From contig JBEKVW010000012.1 in assembly GCA_049513695.1 (NCBI GenBank), forward strand, positions 1-34,953: a stretch of DNA of 34,953 bases, given 5' to 3'. The number at the start of each line of letters is the position of its first letter. Position 1 is the stretch's first letter. The notes beneath the pieces were generated by a model that was not told the origin of the DNA, ran no database searches, and saw only the letters and a program-made list of their open reading frames with translations. Shown piece by piece: positions 15,380 through 24,358 of the stretch. Source of the DNA: UBA1162 sp049513695 (GTDB taxonomy: Bacteria; Chloroflexota; Dehalococcoidia; GIF9; UBA5629). A program made the translations under genes and the position numbers.

Positions 15380-17833
15380 CTATTTCAATACGATGTTGAG
15401 CAGCTTGCCGGGAACATAAATGATTTTGAGGATATCCTTGTCGGAGGTATAGGATTTGATGCGTTCCTGGTCAAAGGCTATCTTTTTAGCTTCGTCTTCC
15501 GTAATGGATACCGGCACCATCAGCTTATCACGCACCTTGCCGTTTATCTGTACCACCAGGGTCACTTCCTCATCGGCAGCCAGGTCCGGGTCCCATCCCG
15601 GCCATCTCTGTTTATGTATGCTGTAGGAAAGACCGAGGCCCACCCACAGCTCTTCAGCCATGTGCGGCGCTGAAGGCGCAATTAAAATGAGCAAAGTCTT
15701 GATGGCTTCATCCCATGTCTTCTTCGAGACGGAGCCTGTCTCGGAAATCTCTTTCAATAAGTTGGAGTACTCCATGAGTGCGGCCAGCATGGTGTTGAAG
15801 CGGAAGCGCTCCATATCCTCCGAAGCTTTCTTAATGGTCTTGTGCATTACCCGCTTGCACTCTTTTTCACTGTCGGCATCTACCTTTTTTACAGCGTAGT
15901 CTAAGGAGGCCAGGTTCCAGATCCGGCTCAGCCAGCGGCTCATGCCTACGATCCCGTTGTCGTTCCATTCACCGCCCTGTTCCCAAGGTCCCACGAACAT
16001 GAGGTAAACGCGTACGGCATCGGCGCCCATATCGGACACATAGTCGTCCGGCGTGACTACATTACCCTTGGATTTGCTCATTTTCTCACCCTGGAAGACT
16101 ATGATGCCCTGGTTGAAGAGCTTGGTGAAGGGTTCGTCGAAATCGACCAGTCCCATATCGCGTATGGCCTTGATAAAGAAGCGCGAATACAGCAGGTGCA
16201 TGGTGGCATGTTCGGCTCCGCCGGTATATAAATCGACGGGCATCCAGTATTTCAGCTTGCTTTTTTTGAAGGGGAATCTATTGTAGCCGGGGCTAGTATA
16301 GCGCAGGAAATACCATGAAGAGCACATAAAGGTATCCATGGTATCCGTCTCCCTTTTGGCCGGACCTCCGCATTTGGGGCAGGTAGTATTTACGAACGGC
16401 TCACAGTACTTTAGCGGCGATTCGCCGGTTGGCCGGAACTCCACGTTGGGGGGCAATAAAACGGGCAGGTCTTTTTCAGGCACCGGTACGATGCCGCACT
16501 TGGGACAATATACCATGGGGATGGGCGCTCCCCAGTATCTCTGACGTGATATCAGCCAGTCACGCAGCCGGTAGGTGATGGTCTTTCCACCCCAGCCTTT
16601 GCTTTTCAGGTAATCGCAAATGGCCGATTTCATCTCTTCATTGTCCAAGCCGTCGAACTGTTTGGAGGAGTTGACCATCTTGCCGTTTTCAACGTGGGCC
16701 GCTTCAAGGTCCTTGCCATCCCAATCATACGGCGCCACAACGATCCTGATAGGAATGCCGTACTTTTTGGCAAAGTCAAAGTCTCTCTGGTCATGCGCCG
16801 GCACGCCCATGACTGCGCCTGTGCCATATTGCGGTAGAACGTAGTCGGCGATCCAGATAGGGACTTTTTCACCGTTAACTCGATTGATTACGTAGCTGCC
16901 TAGAAATACACCGGTTTTCTCCGCCTCGGCGGCGGTCCTTTCGAACTCGGTCTGCCTCTGTGCCTTGCGTATATAGACCTCGACCTCGTCCTTTCTGTCG
17001 GGGGTCGTCAGGGCCGGGACCAGCGGGTGCTCAGGCGCCAGCACGAAGAATGTGACGCCGAAAAGCGTGTCGGGGCGGGTGGTAAAAACCCTGATCTCTT
17101 TTTCGTCAACGCCCGGATGGTCCAATCCGAAAGAAATATCGGCGCCGTAGCTTTTACCGATCCAGTTGGTCTGCATGATACGGATGCGCTCGGGCCAATC
17201 CATATTTTTGTATTCGAGCAGCTCGTCTGCATATTTTGTGATGCGGAAGAACCACTGCTCGAGTTGCTTCTTCTCGACGATACTATCGCAACGCCAGCAA
17301 ACACCATCGCCTATCACCTGTTCGTTGGCCAGTACCGTTTGGCATTTGGGGCACCAGTTGACGGCTGCCTTGCCGCGATAGGCGAGACCGGCCTTATAAA
17401 GCTTCAAGAAAAACCATTCGGTCCATTTATAGTATTCAGGCAGGCAAGTGATTACTTCCCTGGTCCAGTCATAAATAGCACCGATGGTTCGAAGCTGGCG
17501 GCGCATATTCTCAACATTTTTAATGGTCCACTCGGCCGGGTTCACACCCGTGGCAATAGCCTTATTCTCCGCTGGTAGTCCAAAAGCATCGAAACCAACG
17601 GGATGCAGAACGTTATATCCCTGCATACTTTTATATCTGGCATATACATCTGAGGGCGCCATGGCATACCAGTGCCCTATGTGCAGGTCTCCCGACGTAT
17701 AGGGAAACATAGTCAGGGCATAAAATTTCGGCCTCGGGTCGTTCTCTTTAACTTCATACAGATGGTCCGCCGCCCATTTATCCTGCCACTTCTTCTCAAT
17801 TTCTTGTGGATTGTATTTACTCGAAGCATTCAT
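15380..17833 (-). CDS. leuS: Leucyl-tRNA synthetase
   Basis: This class I enzyme charges tRNA-Leu. From the chosen ATG it has 817 residues. Landmarks in order are the HIGH motif (LHIGHWY, about residues 50-56), a zinc-ribbon pair (CPKC and CWRC), the editing insertion (VFTTRPDTLFGVTFFVLAPEHP and YGTGAVMGVPAHDQRDFDFA), a second four-cysteine ribbon (YCPKCG, TTCPKCGG), KMSKS at about 584-588 (GEKMSKSKGNVV) and the anticodon-binding C-terminus. The frame is open to an ATG at 17875. The one at 17833 gives the homologous start MNASSKYNPQEIEKKW, but neither has a clear ribosome site. No T-box leader was recognised. Confidence 0.95.
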   Translation of the reverse strand: MNASSKYNPQEIEKKWQDKWAADHLYEVKENDPRPKFYALTMFPYTSGDLHIGHWYAMAPSDVYARYKSMQGYNVLHPVGFDAFGLPAENKAIATGVNPAEWTIKNVENMRRQLRTIGAIYDWTREVITCLPEYYKWTEWFFLKLYKAGLAYRGKAAVNWCPKCQTVLANEQVIGDGVCWRCDSIVEKKQLEQWFFRITKYADELLEYKNMDWPERIRIMQTNWIGKSYGADISFGLDHPGVDEKEIRVFTTRPDTLFGVTFFVLAPEHPLVPALTTPDRKDEVEVYIRKAQRQTEFERTAAEAEKTGVFLGSYVINRVNGEKVPIWIADYVLPQYGTGAVMGVPAHDQRDFDFAKKYGIPIRIVVAPYDWDGKDLEAAHVENGKMVNSSKQFDGLDNEEMKSAICDYLKSKGWGGKTITYRLRDWLISRQRYWGAPIPMVYCPKCGIVPVPEKDLPVLLPPNVEFRPTGESPLKYCEPFVNTTCPKCGGPAKRETDTMDTFMCSSWYFLRYTSPGYNRFPFKKSKLKYWMPVDLYTGGAEHATMHLLYSRFFIKAIRDMGLVDFDEPFTKLFNQGIIVFQGEKMSKSKGNVVTPDDYVSDMGADAVRVYLMFVGPWEQGGEWNDNGIVGMSRWLSRIWNLASLDYAVKKVDADSEKECKRVMHKTIKKASEDMERFRFNTMLAALMEYSNLLKEISETGSVSKKTWDEAIKTLLILIAPSAPHMAEELWVGLGLSYSIHKQRWPGWDPDLAADEEVTLVVQINGKVRDKLMVPVSITEDEAKKIAFDQERIKSYTSDKDILKIIYVPGKLLNIVLK

Positions 17834-17956
17834 AATAGTGGAAATTTTAACTTCAGAACCCTCTACCGTCAACATTCACTGGGGGTGTAGAAGTGGAAAT
17901 GTGATTGGCTCGAAAAATTGCTATCATGGTCTCATAGACTACTTGCAGGGTAAGAT

Positions 17957-18334
17957 ATGCGGCGAGAGAAATTTGAGGAACTGGTCCTGGATGCCATTTC
18001 AAATATGCCCGAGGAATTCAAAGAGCTCCTGGAAAATATCGATATAGTCGTGGAGGACTGGCCCAGCAACAGCCAGATCAAAAAGCTGGGCCTGTCAAAT
18101 AAATACGAGCTTCTGGGTTTATACGAGGGAATTCCCCGTACCAGAAGGGACCACAGCTACAACCTGGCGCTGCCGGATAAAATAACCATATTCCAAAAAC
18201 CCCTGGAGGCGGACTGTTCTTCAGTACAGGACTTGAAGCAAGAGATCATCATGACGGTGAAGCACGAAATCGCCCATTATTTTGGGCTCGACGATGACCG
18301 GTTGGATGAAATCGAAAACGGCGGAGATACTTAA
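17957..18334 (+). CDS. Small zincin-like metalloprotein (DUF1025/MMP-like family)
   Basis: This 125-residue cytosolic protein has the zincin motif HExxHxxGxxD: H103, E104, H107, G110 and D113 in KHEIAHYFGLDDDRLDE. This fits the small bacterial 'zincin-like metallopeptidase' family (PF06262 type), whose members usually read HEIAHHFG.DD. Upstream elements RREKFEELVLDAISNMPEEF and VVEDWPS also fit. There is no signal peptide or pro-region. Proteolytic activity and substrate are unproven for the family. It is transcribed divergently from leuS with an AGGG ribosome site. Confidence 0.85.
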   Translation: MRREKFEELVLDAISNMPEEFKELLENIDIVVEDWPSNSQIKKLGLSNKYELLGLYEGIPRTRRDHSYNLALPDKITIFQKPLEADCSSVQDLKQEIIMTVKHEIAHYFGLDDDRLDEIENGGDT

Positions 18335-18416
18335 TTACTATTGATTTACATTTAATTTTAGAGTAGAGTATTACAAAGGTTACATGTGTGGTAAATATTT
18401 TGGAGGCTAATATTAC

Positions 18417-20177
18417 ATGAGAAGGTTGCTGATATCATTGCCGATCGCCCTGTTGATATTGATGGCGATTATCACTCCTCGTGCAGCTTATGCGGGGAGT
18501 GTGTTATCCAACGACCACGGCTCATACGGTTTTGGACAGTCAATTTCAACCTCTGAATCATCGCATCCTCCATTTTTAGCACAAGATAACTCCACTTTAC
18601 CTGACGGCCTAGTCCTCACTAAAGGTTCACCCTTTATAACACCATTCGAAGTCAACAAAGGTGATGTTGTCACCATAAAAGTTAGCGCCAACAATTCCAG
18701 TCAGCAACAGATCAATTACCCTCTCGAAGTGCAAGTCAACGGCAAAACAGTGGGCACTCCACGGACGATCACACTGGACCCGGGCCAAACTAATGATAAC
18801 ATTGTCTTTCAGATAAATGCCGAAGACTCCGGCAATAATGACGTGAGGGTCGGCAATTTGCAAGGGTTTTTTACGGTTAAAGACAGCGGGTCATTTCTGG
18901 ATATGTTTCCCCCTTACCTCTGGGGGTTCTTCGGAATCGTACTCGGCGTAATCATTATGATGACCATTCTGATGGTAACCAAACCTTCTAAACGAAAGGC
19001 CGGAGCACAGGGTGAGCAGATGAAAAAGGGCGCCAAGCAAAAAGGCAAACCGGGTAAACCGCGCATGGGAGATGATCAGATGCCGGGCAGCCCGCAGCGT
19101 CCGGGCATGGCCGGCATGCCGGACGGGATGTTTATGGGCATGCAAACTCCGGGCCAGCCGGGGATGTCTCAGGATATGTCTGCACCCGGTATGCCTGGAA
19201 TGCAGCAGCCGTTCCAACAGCAACCTCAACCGGGCATGCAGCCACAATTCCAGCAGCCAAACCAACCCGGTATGCAACCTCCCTTACAGCCAGGCATGCA
19301 GCCCCCCGGTATGAGGGGCCCTCAATTCCCTGGCGGGCCACAAATGCAACCTCCGGGCGGACCACCGCCTATGCAGGGAATGCCTCCCGGGGCACAACAG
19401 ATGGGCCCGGGAATGCCATTCGGGATGCAACGGCCTCAGCCTGGAATGCATCCTGGAGCGCCGCATATGCCTCCTCCTGGCCAACAATATATGCAGCCGG
19501 GCCAGCCGACCATGACACCACCCATGCAGGCGCAGGCAATGCCTCCGGGTATGGGCCAGTCAGGTCAATCAGGCATGCAGCCTTCTGCCCCCGGGGCCGG
19601 ACCGATGAGTATGCCCAAGTTTTCTGTTAGTAACCTCACTATTACACCCGGCAAGGTCAAAGTGGGCGAGCCTGTCAATATAAGCATCATAGTCTCCAAT
19701 AACGGAATGCAGACCGGGAAATACAGTGTGGTGCTGAGGGTCGGTGGAGTCGTTGAAAATATCAGCGACCTTTCCCTGCCGCCTGGCGCCAGCCAAACTG
19801 CCGGGTTCACAGTGGTCAAAGACGTTGCCGGCGATTATTATGCCGATATCGACGGCCTTGGTGGATTTTTCACCGCCATTCCCCTGGCACCGCCTTCATT
19901 CATTGTCAGCAATTTCTCCATTGGCCCCGAACGGGTCAGACAGGGACAGCCGGTGATCGTCACGGCTTCAGTAACGAACGTGGGTGAGGTAACCGGGAGT
20001 CACACCCTGATTCTGCGTGTGAAGGGATTATCCGAGAGCCAGCAGGAAATTAACCTGGGCCCCGGTAAGATGCAGAATGTTGAATTCCAGATCGTGAAAG
20101 ATACACCGGGCTTTTATCCGGTAGCGCTGGAAAATTGGACCGGCAAGTTCGTAGTAGAGATGGACTGGAACGGCTGA
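18417..20177 (+). CDS. Secreted/membrane protein with CARDB-like domains and a Pro-Gly-Met-Gln-rich linker
   Basis: This 586-residue protein shows, in order: a signal peptide (1-26, ending AYAG); a beta-rich CARDB-like domain (about 70-155, FEVNKGDVVTIKVSANNSS); one membrane helix (165-187, LWGFFGIVLGVIIMMTILMV); a strongly basic stretch (189-216); a roughly 180-residue low-complexity linker of PGM, QPGMQP and PPGM repeats (218-398); and two further CARDB-like domains (401-488 and 493-583), each starting FxVSNxxIxPxxVxxGxPV. Such domains usually act outside the cell in adhesion or envelope roles. The function is unknown. TTTGGAGG precedes the ATG. The neighbours give no clue. Confidence 0.85.
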   Translation: MRRLLISLPIALLILMAIITPRAAYAGSVLSNDHGSYGFGQSISTSESSHPPFLAQDNSTLPDGLVLTKGSPFITPFEVNKGDVVTIKVSANNSSQQQINYPLEVQVNGKTVGTPRTITLDPGQTNDNIVFQINAEDSGNNDVRVGNLQGFFTVKDSGSFLDMFPPYLWGFFGIVLGVIIMMTILMVTKPSKRKAGAQGEQMKKGAKQKGKPGKPRMGDDQMPGSPQRPGMAGMPDGMFMGMQTPGQPGMSQDMSAPGMPGMQQPFQQQPQPGMQPQFQQPNQPGMQPPLQPGMQPPGMRGPQFPGGPQMQPPGGPPPMQGMPPGAQQMGPGMPFGMQRPQPGMHPGAPHMPPPGQQYMQPGQPTMTPPMQAQAMPPGMGQSGQSGMQPSAPGAGPMSMPKFSVSNLTITPGKVKVGEPVNISIIVSNNGMQTGKYSVVLRVGGVVENISDLSLPPGASQTAGFTVVKDVAGDYYADIDGLGGFFTAIPLAPPSFIVSNFSIGPERVRQGQPVIVTASVTNVGEVTGSHTLILRVKGLSESQQEINLGPGKMQNVEFQIVKDTPGFYPVALENWTGKFVVEMDWNG

Positions 20178-20196
20178 CGACCCGGTTACAAAAAGC

Positions 20197-20676
20197 CTAT
20201 TCCGTTTCTTCGTCGGTTCTAAGTAACTGGTCCTTGTCTTGAAGGTAGTCTATATACAGGATCCCGTTAAGGTGGTCTATTTCGTGCTCAAGTGCCTGGG
20301 CCAGTAATTCTGTAGCCTTCTTGCGGACCAGTTTGCCACGCCTGTCCCTGGCCCTAACCTTGACTGACTCCGATCTTGTGATCTCGGCGTGGTAACCAGG
20401 TATGCTCAGACATCCCTCCATCACACACCTTTCACCCGTTTTTTCAACGATTTCCGGGTTAATCAGCGTTATGACATCTTCCTCCTCAGGAATCCTTATT
20501 ACAATGATGCGCAAAGGAATGCCTACCTGGTTGGCCGCCAAACCTACGCCGGGCGCGGCAGTCAGCGTTTCAACCATGTCGTCAATCAGGCGCTGGACGG
20601 AATCGATATCCGTGACCCGTTTGGCCTTTTTCCTGAGAACAGGATCGGGGTTGGTGCGGATTCTTAATACAGCCAT
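20197..20676 (-). CDS. def: Peptide deformylase
   Basis: This metalloenzyme removes the N-formyl group from nascent proteins. It has 159 residues and all three motifs: GVGLAANQ (43-50), EGCLS (87-91, cysteine ligand C89) and HEIDH (131-135, two histidine ligands and the catalytic glutamate). ATG at 20676 lies 9 nt after the priA stop, so it is the last gene of trmD-rplS-priA-def. It converges with the CARDB-domain gene, leaving a 19-bp gap in which I see no terminator. Confidence 0.96.
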   Translation of the reverse strand: MAVLRIRTNPDPVLRKKAKRVTDIDSVQRLIDDMVETLTAAPGVGLAANQVGIPLRIIVIRIPEEEDVITLINPEIVEKTGERCVMEGCLSIPGYHAEITRSESVKVRARDRRGKLVRKKATELLAQALEHEIDHLNGILYIDYLQDKDQLLRTDEETE

Positions 20677-20685
20677 GCTAAATAA

Positions 20686-22890
20686 TTAAATCATACCAAC
20701 AGGGTCAACGTCCAAAATCCATCCCAGCGGGAAATCCACTTTTTCCAATATATTCTGAACGTTGCCACCCAGAATGATAAGCTGTACCTGATATTTACCT
20801 CTCAACCTTGAAAGGAAAGCGGGCGCAGGACCGACCAATTTAAACCCTTCCACACCTTGCTCGTCGATAATCAACTGGATATTTGCAGCCAGCCTCCCGG
20901 CTTCCGCCCGGCACTTGTCTTCATTAACGTGGCTGTAAACCAGGCGGACCATATTGGTAAACGGAGGGTACCCGAACTCACGTCTATAGCTCAGTTCACT
21001 TTCATAAAATCCGCCATAATCATGTAGGGCGGCGTATTTGATCGCGTAATACCCCGGATTGTAGGTCTGAATAACCGCTCTTCCTGCCACTATTCCGCGA
21101 CCGGCCCTGCCTTCAACCTGGCACAAAAGCTGAAATGTCCTCTCTCCTGAGCGGAAGTCCGGTAGATTCAAACCGCTATCCGCGTTAACGATACCTACCA
21201 GGGAGACGCCTGGAAAATCCAGTCCTTTGGCCAGTATCTGTGTGCCAACCAAAATATCGGTCTCACGTTTGCGAAAGCTGTTCATAGCTTTTTCATATTC
21301 CCGGGCCTTGGACATGGTATCGCTATCAAAGCGCAGCACCCTGGCATACGGAAATAATTTACTGCATTCCGTTTCAACCGTTTCGGTGCCGATACCAAAG
21401 TATTTGATCTCCCTGCTGTAACAGTTGGGACAGGTCTTGAGGACCGGGTAAGCACGCCGGCAATGGTGGCATATCAGGCGCTTCTCCACGGAATGGTAGG
21501 TGAGGAAACCTGAGCACCTTTTACAGCTTGGCACGAAGCCGCAATTCATGCATTCCACGAAAGTCGACTGGCCCCGCCGGTTGATAAAAAGGATAACCTG
21601 CTCCTGTTGCTCGAGGGCCAGCTTTACCTGGGCTTTGAGCAGGCGGCTGAAGATGCTACGGTTTCCCGCTTTAAATTCATCCCTCATATTGACAATGCTG
21701 ACTTCCGGTAAAGATGTACTGCCCAGTGGGGTGATACGTTCTTTTAGCTCGATAAGCTGGTATTCACCTTTGACGGCCTTATAATATGTCTCGATATCGG
21801 GCGTAGCGCTGCCCATGATCAGCGTGGACCCGGTTAGCCTGGCAAGTTGCACGGCTACATCACGAGCATGATACCTGGGTGTTTGGTCAGACTGCTTATA
21901 GGCCCATTCATGTTCCTCATCCACTATAATCAGTCCCAGGTCAGGCTGAGGGGAGAATATGGCACTGCGCGGGCCGATTACGATGTCAAAATCCCCCCCT
22001 TGGATACGCCTCCATTCATCATATTGCTCTCCCAGTGAAAGCTTGCTGTGAAAGACGGCAACCCTGCCTGGAAACCTGGCGAAGAAACGATTGACAATCT
22101 GCGTGGTCAGAGAAATTTCAGGCACCAGGCATATGCCTTTTTTGCTGCGCTTTATCGTCTCTGCTAGCGCCCGTAAATATATCTCCGTTTTCCCACTGCC
22201 GGTAACGCCATGTAATAGAAAGAGGTTCGGGTTAGCGGTGCTATCCTGATCACTGATCGCAGCCACTATAGGACGCCAGGCCAGGTTCTGGTTATCAGTG
22301 AATGTGAAAGGCAGTTCCAGAGGAAAATCCCGGCGGGCCAGCGGGTCACGGCTCACCTCTATTTCATCTTCGATCGCCAACCCCTTGGCCAGCAGCGTTT
22401 TTATGACGCTCCTGCCCAAATGCAATTGTTCCAGAATTTGGGGCACGGGCAACCTGCCTCCGGATTCGGAAAGCAATTCCAGTATGGCATGCTGTTTGGC
22501 TGATAGGCTCTTTGCCCGTTCACTTTCAGGAACAAGTGTTAAATATTTTATTGACTTCGGTTTGATTAGGGTGTTTCTTTCAAAAGCGGGGGGCAGAAAT
22601 AGGGCAATGGAGCTCCAGATCGGCGAGACGTAGTAGTCGGAAATCCACAGGGCGAGCTTTATACGTTCAGACGATATGATCGGGGACGAAGAGATGAGCT
22701 GCTCTACATCCCTGGTATCGGGGAAAGAAGGTTTATCCGTAACCTCAACGACAATCCCCTGCAGGACCCTGGGACCGAAAGGCACCCGGACCCCACAACC
22801 AACCTCCACCTGTAGTGTATCCGGGATCGAATAGGAGAAAGTATGTCGATGGCCGCCTGGTGCATTGACGGCCACCTCAGCATATTTCAT
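20686..22890 (-). CDS. priA: Primosomal replication protein N' (helicase PriA)
   Basis: This DNA helicase restarts stalled replication forks. It has 734 residues. Walker A is GVTGSGKT (about 228-235) and Walker B/DEEH is at 324-327 (IIVDEEHEWAYKQ). The helicase core is split by the typical zinc module with cysteine pairs CMNC, CKRC, CHHC and CPNC. Downstream motifs GTQILAKGLDFPGVSLVGIVNADSGL (in parts) and QVEGRAGRG are conserved. The N-terminal DNA-binding part (VAVNAPGGHRHTFSYSIP) is present. The ATG at 22890 is 5 nt from the rplS stop. Confidence 0.96.
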   Translation of the reverse strand: MKYAEVAVNAPGGHRHTFSYSIPDTLQVEVGCGVRVPFGPRVLQGIVVEVTDKPSFPDTRDVEQLISSSPIISSERIKLALWISDYYVSPIWSSIALFLPPAFERNTLIKPKSIKYLTLVPESERAKSLSAKQHAILELLSESGGRLPVPQILEQLHLGRSVIKTLLAKGLAIEDEIEVSRDPLARRDFPLELPFTFTDNQNLAWRPIVAAISDQDSTANPNLFLLHGVTGSGKTEIYLRALAETIKRSKKGICLVPEISLTTQIVNRFFARFPGRVAVFHSKLSLGEQYDEWRRIQGGDFDIVIGPRSAIFSPQPDLGLIIVDEEHEWAYKQSDQTPRYHARDVAVQLARLTGSTLIMGSATPDIETYYKAVKGEYQLIELKERITPLGSTSLPEVSIVNMRDEFKAGNRSIFSRLLKAQVKLALEQQEQVILFINRRGQSTFVECMNCGFVPSCKRCSGFLTYHSVEKRLICHHCRRAYPVLKTCPNCYSREIKYFGIGTETVETECSKLFPYARVLRFDSDTMSKAREYEKAMNSFRKRETDILVGTQILAKGLDFPGVSLVGIVNADSGLNLPDFRSGERTFQLLCQVEGRAGRGIVAGRAVIQTYNPGYYAIKYAALHDYGGFYESELSYRREFGYPPFTNMVRLVYSHVNEDKCRAEAGRLAANIQLIIDEQGVEGFKLVGPAPAFLSRLRGKYQVQLIILGGNVQNILEKVDFPLGWILDVDPVGMI

Positions 22891-22895
22891 CCAAA

Positions 22896-23324
22896 TTAAT
22901 TAGATTCAGAAGGCTGGTCAGCGGGTGCAGCTTCAGCGGCGGGCGCTTCTTCGGTGGCAGCTATAGCGGCAGTCTCGGCTATACGCTCACGCCTCTCCTT
23001 CAGCCTGGCTTCCTTGGTGCTGAGCCTCCTGATATAGTACAACTTGCTGCGGCGTACCTTGCCGTGCCTTACAACTTCAATTTTTTCCAGCAGCGGTGAT
23101 GCCAAAGGAAATGTGTGTTCGACACCCACGCCGGAAGTGACCCTGCGGACCGTGAAATTCCCTCCGGCCCCGTTCCTAGCAATTTTGATCACCAGCCCGG
23201 GGAATGTCTGTAACCTTTCCCTGCTGGCTTCCTTGATCTTGAAACTAACACGTACATTATCTCCAGCCGACAGCTTGGGCAAATTCGGGTTTATTTTAGT
23301 TTTTCCTAGAGTTTTAATATCCAT
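22896..23324 (-). CDS. rplS: 50S ribosomal protein L19
   Basis: This is a ribosomal protein at the 30S-50S interface. The 142-residue product has the L19 core through residue 110 (DNVRVSFKIKEASRERLQTFPGLVI, in parts; VRRVTSGVGVEHTFPLASPLLEKIEV; RRSKLYYIRRLSTKEARLKER). A C-terminal extension of about 30 residues rich in Ala, Glu and Pro (from ERIAETAAIAATEE) is not part of the family core. It follows trmD by 22 nt; this trmD-rplS pair is common. Confidence 0.96.
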   Translation of the reverse strand: MDIKTLGKTKINPNLPKLSAGDNVRVSFKIKEASRERLQTFPGLVIKIARNGAGGNFTVRRVTSGVGVEHTFPLASPLLEKIEVVRHGKVRRSKLYYIRRLSTKEARLKERRERIAETAAIAATEEAPAAEAAPADQPSESN

Positions 23325-23346
23325 TTCTGATCCCTTTCCTTAGAAT

Positions 23347-24090
23347 TTAATTATTGTTCAAATCAACAGATTTTAGCATCTTATGCTCTTTATCTGTTAG
23401 TGAAGCTTTGTTTAACAGGTCCGGCCGTCTGCTGGCAGTCCGTCTCAGGCTCTGCGCTCGACGCCAATCGGTAATCTCTTTATGGTTACCCGAGAGCAGT
23501 ACATCGGGCACTTTCCAACCCCTGTATTCCGGTGGCCTCGTGTATTGGGGATACTCTAGCAAGCCCTCCATATGGGACTCCTCCACCAGTGAAACACTGG
23601 AACCGATAGCTCCGGGCAGCAGCCTAACCAGGCAATCTATGATCACCATAGCTGCGACCTCACCGCCGCTTAACAAATAGTCCCCGATACTGATCTCGTC
23701 CGTAGCCAGGTGTTGGGCCACCCTTTCATCTATACCCTCATAGTGGCCGCATATCAATATAATATGGTTTTCCTCAATGAGCTTACCTGCCAGTTCCTGT
23801 GTAAACAACCTTCCCTGGGGAGTCAACAGCACAATACGACAATCAGACGCCGGATTTTCCGTTTTTACGAATTCCACGGCTTCAAATATGGGGTCCGGTT
23901 TCATGACCATACCCGCTCCCCCACCATATGGGTAGTCATCCACCGTATTATGCTTATCATGCGTAAAATCCCTAATATTATGTAATCTTATATCTACGAC
24001 CTGCTTTTCGGCTGCTCTGCCGATAATGCTATGCGCCAGATAGCCCGAAAAAGCTTCAGGGAAGAGTGTCAATATATCAATACGTAACAC
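23347..24090 (-). CDS. trmD: tRNA (guanine37-N1)-methyltransferase TrmD
   Basis: This SPOUT-class enzyme makes m1G37 in tRNAs and prevents frameshifting. It has 247 residues. It shows the start RIDILTLFPEAF, the knot region with LICGHYEGIDERV and ISIGDYLLSGGEVAAMVIID (in parts), and the C-terminal segment YPQYTRPPEYRGWKVPDVLLSGNH (in parts: YPQYTRPPEYRGWKVPDVLL, SGNHKEI). It begins with GTG at 24090. It heads the trmD-rplS-priA-def set, without the rpsP-rimM genes that often precede it. Confidence 0.96.
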   Translation of the reverse strand: MLRIDILTLFPEAFSGYLAHSIIGRAAEKQVVDIRLHNIRDFTHDKHNTVDDYPYGGGAGMVMKPDPIFEAVEFVKTENPASDCRIVLLTPQGRLFTQELAGKLIEENHIILICGHYEGIDERVAQHLATDEISIGDYLLSGGEVAAMVIIDCLVRLLPGAIGSSVSLVEESHMEGLLEYPQYTRPPEYRGWKVPDVLLSGNHKEITDWRRAQSLRRTASRRPDLLNKASLTDKEHKMLKSVDLNNN

Positions 24091-24207
24091 AGTGCAATCG
24101 TCCGTAGATACCTAAAATGGCAAACAATTCTACCATACCTATAATAAACCACAAAATTAGACTTAGGCCTTTACCTTTTATATATATGTGAATATTCGGA
24201 TACCACC

Positions 24208-24227
24208 TAACACAATATATTGTGTTA
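24208..24227. promoter_or_regulatory. Perfect palindrome matching the NrdR box consensus
   Basis: The site is TAACACAATATATTGTGTTA, a perfect 20-bp inverted repeat. Its inner 16 bases (24210-24225) match the published NrdR box pattern aCaCwAtATaTwGtGt at every position. NrdR boxes normally lie before ribonucleotide reductase genes, often in pairs. Here the flanking genes are trmD (120 bp) and a winged-helix gene (about 170 bp), and I see no clear second box at the usual spacing. An operator for another regulator, such as the neighbouring winged-helix protein, is an alternative. Confidence 0.6.
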
Positions 24228-24328
24228 TTGCTCTTGTCTAACCTTTTATCTGGTGGTTTTTAAAATCAGCAGCTGTTTTTTACACCAAAATCGCTAGAAA
24301 TTATAGAAGTTTTTTCCCTGTTTAGCTA

Positions 24329-24358
24329 TTGACAAGTGGGGGGAAAAGTGTTCATAAT
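24329..24358 (+). promoter_or_regulatory. Promoter of the winged-helix-mraZ-rsmH-fts cluster
   Basis: A perfect -35 TTGACA (24329-24334) is followed by an 18-bp spacer and CATAAT (24353-24358), five of six in the -10. It lies about 40 bp before the ATG at 24399. The spacer and downstream DNA carry the phased TGG array, so a bound repressor would block polymerase. Confidence 0.75.

Noticed and set aside
17834..17956. T-box leader of leuS
   Set aside because: The leuS-trmless upstream space is short, and neither the T-box TGGNACCGCG motif nor a specifier hairpin was found.
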